From Haematobia irritans (lineage: Eukaryota > Arthropoda > Insecta > Diptera > Muscidae), in the NCBI RefSeq assembly GCF_050003625.1, contig NC_134398.1:113498145-113562144 (forward strand): 64,000 nucleotides of DNA, read 5' to 3'. Position numbers and translations under genes: made by a program. Below the pieces are notes generated by a model. The model searched no databases, was not told the DNA's origin, and was given only the letters and a program-made list of their open reading frames with translations. Positions 59,319-64,000 of this stretch are shown here, in pieces. How positions within the stretch are numbered: the stretch's first letter is position 1; each line of letters opens with the position of its first letter.

Positions 59319-62300
59319 TTGTAAGGCTGCATGTGCTGCCTTAAAAGTTCTCCTGATGAAAGGGGACATAGACATAGTTCTTATTCAAGAACCATATGTT
59401 TATAGAAACAAAATATGTGAATTAAGTACTCCGGGGTTCAAACTATTGCAGTATACTGGTAATGATGTAAATCGAGCCTGTATAATTGCTAAAAACGAGC
59501 TCAACTTGTTTCTGCTTCCTTCAATGTGCAATACAGACACTGTCGTTGCAAGTTTAGAAATAGCCAAATGCAAATATTGGGTATCTTCGGTCTACATGGG
59601 ACATGACAGGGAGATGCCTCCATATGCCGTTAAGACCTTAGTGGAGGAGTCACTGAAAACAAAGACGAAACTCATTATGGGATGCGATGCGAATGCACAT
59701 CATAGTATATGGGGAAGTAGTGATACTAATGCAAGGGGAGAGTCGCTAATAGAGTTTATTTTGCGTACTAATCTGGTAGTTTGCAACAAGGGAGATGTCC
59801 CAACCTTTGTCACTAAAAACAGGCAAGAGGTTTTGGACATCACCTTGGCCTCGCAAGAACTGAATGAAATGATATCTGAGTGGCAGGTTTTAAGTGAACA
59901 CAGCTTCTCAGATCATCGCTACATCAGTTTCAAATTTGATGTTCATATCACCAAGATCATATTTCCGCCAAATGTTAGGAAAGCTGACTGGAATAGGTAT
60001 AGGGAATCGTTCAATATGATGATACCGGAAATAACAGAGACAAATATGAGAAATGTGCAAGATATCGAACACGCAGTGGAGCGGATTACTAAGGCCTTCA
60101 ACATCTCACTGAAAGCTGCATGCCCTAGAGGAAAGCCAAGGGGGAAACATCGACCACCATGGTGGTCTACGGAAATAAGTAATATGAGGAAATCCTGCAG
60201 GAAGCTCTTTAACAAGGCAAAGTCCACCAGAGCCCCTGAGGACTGGGACGCTTACAAGAAGAATCTGAGAGGATACAAGCGAGAACTGAGAAAGGCTCAG
60301 CATAACTCTTGGAATGCTTACTGCAGCAGTATTGAGAATACGTCCGAGGCTTCCAGACTACGGAAGGTTCTAGCATCCACCAACTCCGCTCCAGGTTTCA
60401 TTAAAACATCGGAGGGCAATTGGACAACGTCCAGTGAGGAGACGCTGGAGGTACTATTGGACACACATTTTCCTGGAAATCAGACGGTTGAACCATGTAC
60501 TGGCGGTGCCACAGTTGCTCAGCGGTCGTTTCCTGTCGAGGAAATTGTATCGGAAACTAGAATAAGATGGGCGCTAAATAGCTTTGGACCATTCAAATCC
60601 CCTGGACCTGATGGAATTACTCCGGCGGAGTTACAAGCTGTAACTGACAAAATTATCCCCTGGTTGTCGGTGATATATAAAGGATGTATCAACTTATCAT
60701 ATATCCCAGGAAAGTGGAGGGAAACAAAAGTCGTTTTCATACCTAAAGCGGGAAAAGCCTCTCACTCGAGGGCGAAGGATTTCCGACCAATCAGTTTATC
60801 CTCATTCCTACTTAAGACTCTGGAGAGGATGATAGATATTTATCTTAGAACTAGCATCGATTCAAATTTGTTCTCGAAACGACAGCATGCATACTCGAAG
60901 GGCAGGTCTACTGAGACCGCACTACATGAACTAGTCAGCTTTATTGAAAGCTCACTATCTGTCAAAGAATACACAATCGTGGCGTTTCTAGACATCGAAG
61001 GGGCGTTCAATAATGTCCATCCGAGCTCGATATTAAATGGACTGACAACTCTGAATGTTGATCCATGTATACTCAGGCTGTTAGACGAACTGCTAGTGAA
61101 GAGACGTATTTCAGCCACACTAGGACAAGCAAACATACAAAAGTATGTGAACAGAGGCACTCCCCAAGGAGGAGTTCTATCACCTCTTCTTTGGAATGTT
61201 GCTATAAATAGCCTTCTGGTTACTCTAGAAAAAGAAAGGATAAAAGTGGTGGCATACGCAGATGATGTAGCTCTGGCAGTCAGGGGAAAATTCCCATCCA
61301 CAATCAGAGATATTATTCAGAGGGCCCTCCGGATGACTGAACAATGGGCGAAAGACAATGGTCTTGGGGTAAATCCTGCAAAGACAGAATTAGTCATGTA
61401 CTGCAAAGATCGCAAAACTCCCACGGTTAGGCCTATTTCCTTAGGGGGTATTGAAATTCCCTTTGGTGATTGTGCAAAATACCTTGGCGTTATTTTGGAC
61501 AGGAAGCTGAACTTTAAGCTTAATATTGAAGAAAGGGCGAGGAAGGCAACTGTAGCTTTGTACTCGTGCAAAAAGGCAATAGGAAAAAAGTGGGGACTAA
61601 AACCAAAAATTGTGCATTGGCTATACACGGCAGTGGTTAGACCTATAATGTTATATGGTGTTGTAGTCTGGTGGCCGGCACTTCAGAAACCGACTGGTTT
61701 AGATAAAGTTCAGCGTATGGCGTGTTTGTGTATTTCAGGCGCATTCAGCAAGACAGGAACAAATTCCCTTAATGTCATGATGCATCTATTGCCTTTAGAC
61801 ATTTTGGCCAAACAGTCAGCTGCAACAACGGCTGTGCGGTTGCGCGAACTATCGCTGTGGTCGGAAAATGGTTACGGTCACAGTTCTGTCCTCAAAATAA
61901 TGTCAGATGTGCCTAACGTAGTGGATTACACTTTGGCGAGTCCACTTTTCGACAAAAAGTTTGAGACTCTAATCCCCAACAGTGAGGCGTGGTGCACACA
62001 TACCCCGGGGAATAAAGAATATATAGATTTCTACACTGATGGCTCCAAATTGGATGGACAAGTGGGTTTCGGAGTATATTCTAATGATCTGGAACTTCAA
62101 ATAGCGAAAAGATTACCTAATCACTGTAGTGTTTTTCAGGCTGAAATATTAGCAATAAGAGAGGTGGCGAATTGGCTGAGAAGTAATGTTCCAAAAAATG
62201 TGGGCATTAATATATACTCAGACAGTCAACCTGCAATAAAATCCTTGGACTCTGTGTTCCTCAACTCGAAAACGGCCATCGATTGCCGCAAATCTCTCAA

Positions 62301-62874
62301 TGAGATGGCTGAGCAGTACAATATTCACCTAATATGGGTGCCTGGCCATAGGAACATTCCGGGGAACTGCGAAGCGGATGAGTTGGCAAGGCTAGGGACT
62401 ACCTTACATATTCCAGGGGAACTAGAATTTGTTGGTATGCCCCTAGCTACCTGCAAGCTCATGCTGCGTGAGAAGGCTGTTATGATGGCAAATGTTCGAT
62501 GGGAGAATTGCAAGGGTTGTAACGACACCAAGCAAATATGGCCCCATTTCAACTTAAACCGCACACTAGATATGCTAATGTTCTCGAGACGTCAGGTATC
62601 ACTCCTGATATCTGCTATAACGGGTCGCTGCCTGATAGGCGATTTTGCAAAAACTATTGGCGCGAAGTATAATGACTATTGTATGAGCTGTCATGATGCG
62701 GAGGAAAAAGAATCAATTAAACACCTCTTGTGTGAGTGTCCTGCATTTTGTGTAAAGCGCAAGCAACTTTTAGGAGCATATAGCTTCAGATTACTGGCGG
62801 ATCTGGAAAACGTTAACTTAACCAGTCTGCTAATATTTTTGGAACAATCTGGTTGGTTCAACAAAGAAAAATAA
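59284..62874 (+). CDS. LINE-L ORF2 polyprotein: endonuclease-RT-RNase H, intact
   Basis: 1196 codons from ATG 59284 (MVLRILQINLHNCKA); the upstream extension begins with TTG. Residues about 1-225: APE endonuclease (LIQEPYVYRNKI, GCDANAHHSIWGSSD, EHSFSDHRYISF). About 430-700: RT (SPGPDGITPAEL, FIPKAGKASHSRAKDFRPIS, FLDIEGAFNNVHPSS, GTPQGGVLSPLLWN), with the catalytic VAYADDVAL near residue 657. About 910-1030: RNase H ([58 protein letters not shown]). About 1130: a Cys/His cluster (CMSCHDAEEKESIKHLLCEC). RNase H plus this RT style fits LOA/R1-related clades. It overlaps the ORF1 end by 35 bp in another frame, so translation probably uses reinitiation or frameshifting. Possibly functional. Confidence 0.95.
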   Translation: MVLRILQINLHNCKAACAALKVLLMKGDIDIVLIQEPYVYRNKICELSTPGFKLLQYTGNDVNRACIIAKNELNLFLLPSMCNTDTVVASLEIAKCKYWVSSVYMGHDREMPPYAVKTLVEESLKTKTKLIMGCDANAHHSIWGSSDTNARGESLIEFILRTNLVVCNKGDVPTFVTKNRQEVLDITLASQELNEMISEWQVLSEHSFSDHRYISFKFDVHITKIIFPPNVRKADWNRYRESFNMMIPEITETNMRNVQDIEHAVERITKAFNISLKAACPRGKPRGKHRPPWWSTEISNMRKSCRKLFNKAKSTRAPEDWDAYKKNLRGYKRELRKAQHNSWNAYCSSIENTSEASRLRKVLASTNSAPGFIKTSEGNWTTSSEETLEVLLDTHFPGNQTVEPCTGGATVAQRSFPVEEIVSETRIRWALNSFGPFKSPGPDGITPAELQAVTDKIIPWLSVIYKGCINLSYIPGKWRETKVVFIPKAGKASHSRAKDFRPISLSSFLLKTLERMIDIYLRTSIDSNLFSKRQHAYSKGRSTETALHELVSFIESSLSVKEYTIVAFLDIEGAFNNVHPSSILNGLTTLNVDPCILRLLDELLVKRRISATLGQANIQKYVNRGTPQGGVLSPLLWNVAINSLLVTLEKERIKVVAYADDVALAVRGKFPSTIRDIIQRALRMTEQWAKDNGLGVNPAKTELVMYCKDRKTPTVRPISLGGIEIPFGDCAKYLGVILDRKLNFKLNIEERARKATVALYSCKKAIGKKWGLKPKIVHWLYTAVVRPIMLYGVVVWWPALQKPTGLDKVQRMACLCISGAFSKTGTNSLNVMMHLLPLDILAKQSAATTAVRLRELSLWSENGYGHSSVLKIMSDVPNVVDYTLASPLFDKKFETLIPNSEAWCTHTPGNKEYIDFYTDGSKLDGQVGFGVYSNDLELQIAKRLPNHCSVFQAEILAIREVANWLRSNVPKNVGINIYSDSQPAIKSLDSVFLNSKTAIDCRKSLNEMAEQYNIHLIWVPGHRNIPGNCEADELARLGTTLHIPGELEFVGMPLATCKLMLREKAVMMANVRWENCKGCNDTKQIWPHFNLNRTLDMLMFSRRQVSLLISAITGRCLIGDFAKTIGAKYNDYCMSCHDAEEKESIKHLLCECPAFCVKRKQLLGAYSFRLLADLENVNLTSLLIFLEQSGWFNKEK

Positions 62875-63015
62875 TCAAGAAGGTTCAGCGGTTAAAACTA
62901 GAAGTGCCCATATGTAATAGGTACTTTTAGTTAATGTGGTATCACAATGGACTGAATAGTCTAAGTGAGCCTGAATCTTAATCGGGCTGCCACTTTAACC
63001 TAACCTAACCTAAAT

Positions 63016-63236
63016 GCGTTTTTGGCCAACACCATTGTAGTTGCGCTATTGGAGAGTAGTTCTTCTGACGACGATGAAGAAGTTACAACATCATTGCTTA
63101 GACGAAATGACCAACGGCGAGTTAAAAACTTTGTTGAGGATGTAATTAATTTGTACTCTGAAGTAGAAGTAAGATCATTAAAAATATATAAAATCAAAAG
63201 TTTTAACAATTTTCCTTAGTTCAAGAAAAATTTGCG
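63016..63236 (+). other. Possible transposase or gene N-terminal fragment
   Basis: The frame 63022-63219 reads NTIVVALLESSSSDDDEEVT then RVKNFVEDVINLYSEVEVRS. The acidic start followed by a basic/helical part has the look of the N-terminus of PIF/Harbinger-type nucleases (E-D-V-I-N-L-Y-S before an FRSHFR-like block), but the diagnostic block is not present. Too short to be sure; it could also be a first exon. Confidence 0.3.
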
Positions 63237-63461
63237 TGTTAGTCGAGATTCCAACAATAGTTGTTAATAATAATCGAAATAGTTCTGACAAATTTCTTTT
63301 GTTTTGATTTTATATCAGTGTTGCACCTTTTTTGTTCATTTTCATACGCAAACGGTGTTGTCCTTGCAAGGGGTTTCGGCAACACTGTGGTAACACCATA
63401 AAATGTTGTACCATTTGTATGCAACACTTTTTTCCCAAACGAAAACACAATTAAATAAACG
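63237..63461. other. Short unassigned segment
   Basis: No gene or repeat recognised between the possible coding fragment and the family D left end. Confidence 0.4.
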
Positions 63462-64000
63462 TACACCCTCACAAAAAATCGCTTCTGTAACATATACTCC
63501 CAAACATATTTTGCTTCAAGCATATACATTTTTGGGTATTGCCCACACATTTATATGTTTGATATCTACCTATATATAATATGTTTGAAAGCATATTGGT
63601 CTAAACAATATATGTTTGGGTATTTTTGCATCCAAATTCAATAATGTTGTCTTCCAAAAAACAATATGTTATTAGGTGACCATATAATATGTTTGGAAGC
63701 ATTTTGCACCCAAAAATATTATATGCTTAAAAAAATTTCTCCCAAACAATATTGTGCTCAAAATTTTATTTATTTATTTATATATTTACAATCATAATGA
63801 ATTATGAAAATAAACAGGTAATATAGGTGCTAACAACATAGGTTTTCGAGGTTTTAGCACCTTTTTCTGTAATACAAACATTGTAGAAGAAATTATTCAA
63901 TTGTATGATTTTTTTTTTTATTTTAATTTTACCTTTTGCCGGACGGGGATTCGCTCCCTGTTAAATAGCGCTCCAAGCTACTAAACACATATATGTTTAT
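63462..64000 (+). mobile_element. Family D element, left part, runs off the window
   Basis: Starts tacaccctcacaaaaaatcg. The left arm matches the copies at 11184, 27774 and 33604. Module 1 is cut just inside its B-box (ggggattcg) and joined to ctccctgttaaatagcgctc, a deletion relative to the copy at 11184. The element continues beyond the end. Confidence 0.8.

Larger units (their letters stand above)
57996..63012 (+). mobile_element. LINE-L copy 4, full length, ORF2 intact
   Basis: 5' UTR (accgtcgaacggaacggacg), ORF1, overlapping ORF2, a 3' UTR of about 120 bp with caatggactgaatagtctaa and atcgggctgccac, and the tail taacctaacctaacct at 62997-63012. About 5.0 kb. A short direct repeat, aaatgc (57981-57986 and 63012-63017), may be part of the target duplication, with a few extra bases at the 5' end. 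The ends and ORF2 are complete; ORF1 has one early stop. Confidence 0.9.

Noticed and set aside
63022..63219. Confident Harbinger transposase call
   Set aside because: Only about 40 residues look similar and the diagnostic block is absent; listed at low confidence instead.

Overview
This window looks like repeat-rich intergenic or heterochromatin-like DNA from a fly. A calyptrate or muscid dipteran is my best guess, based on repeat families remembered from such genomes. It is AT-rich, has no bacterial operon structure, and almost every recognisable coding sequence belongs to a transposable element. I found no host gene that I can support. Two short open stretches (8830-9455 and 63022-63219) could be decayed gene or transposon pieces, at low confidence.

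Retrotransposons. Four copies of one RNase H-containing non-LTR retrotransposon (LOA/R1-like; called LINE-L here) lie at 4338-8152 (-), 28836-31460 (-), 34395-41954 (+) and 57996-63012 (+). The last has an uninterrupted endonuclease-RT-RNase H ORF2. A full-length Jockey-clade element (42037-46740, -) has both ORFs open, an 11-bp target duplication and a poly(A) tail. Decayed RT pieces lie near 16.4-17.8, 25.0-26.3 and 48.2-48.6 kb. Two tRNA-headed SINEs (24339-24689 and 50258-50601) share their 3' tail with LINE-L.

DNA transposons. There are two mariner-type relics (1224-2160 and 12680-15785), a Tc1-like relic (23338-24989), a hAT C-terminal fragment (33.5 kb), and several MITE-like families (E, F, G and single elements) defined by terminal inverted repeats and, in places, target duplications.

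Non-autonomous tandem-array families A, B and C (A: 9520-12412, 20603-22595, 54086-56057; B: 12807-15015, 27353-28832; C: 38339-39837 plus end fragments). All share one layout: a start like tataccc-ccacca, a GTCC/GTCT microsatellite, an array of about 152-153 bp units, a GC-rich hairpin about 20 nt from the end, and a terminal cttgttt. This resembles Helentron-associated interspersed elements (the mini-me/DINE-1 group), and the shared unit length points to one ancestral array.

Family D is a long non-coding repeat (left end near tacaccctcaaaaaa, right end near taacagtgta). It carries two divergent tRNA-like (Pol III promoter-like) modules about 110-130 bp apart. Copies or pieces lie at 11.2-12.2, 14.3, 18.7-20.0, 27.8-28.3, 31.5-33.0, 33.6-34.4 (resuming at 42.0 and 46.7), 48.9-49.7, 53.0-56.6 and 63.5-64.0 kb. 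Many other elements are nested inside D copies, so the window can be read as a relative timeline of insertions.
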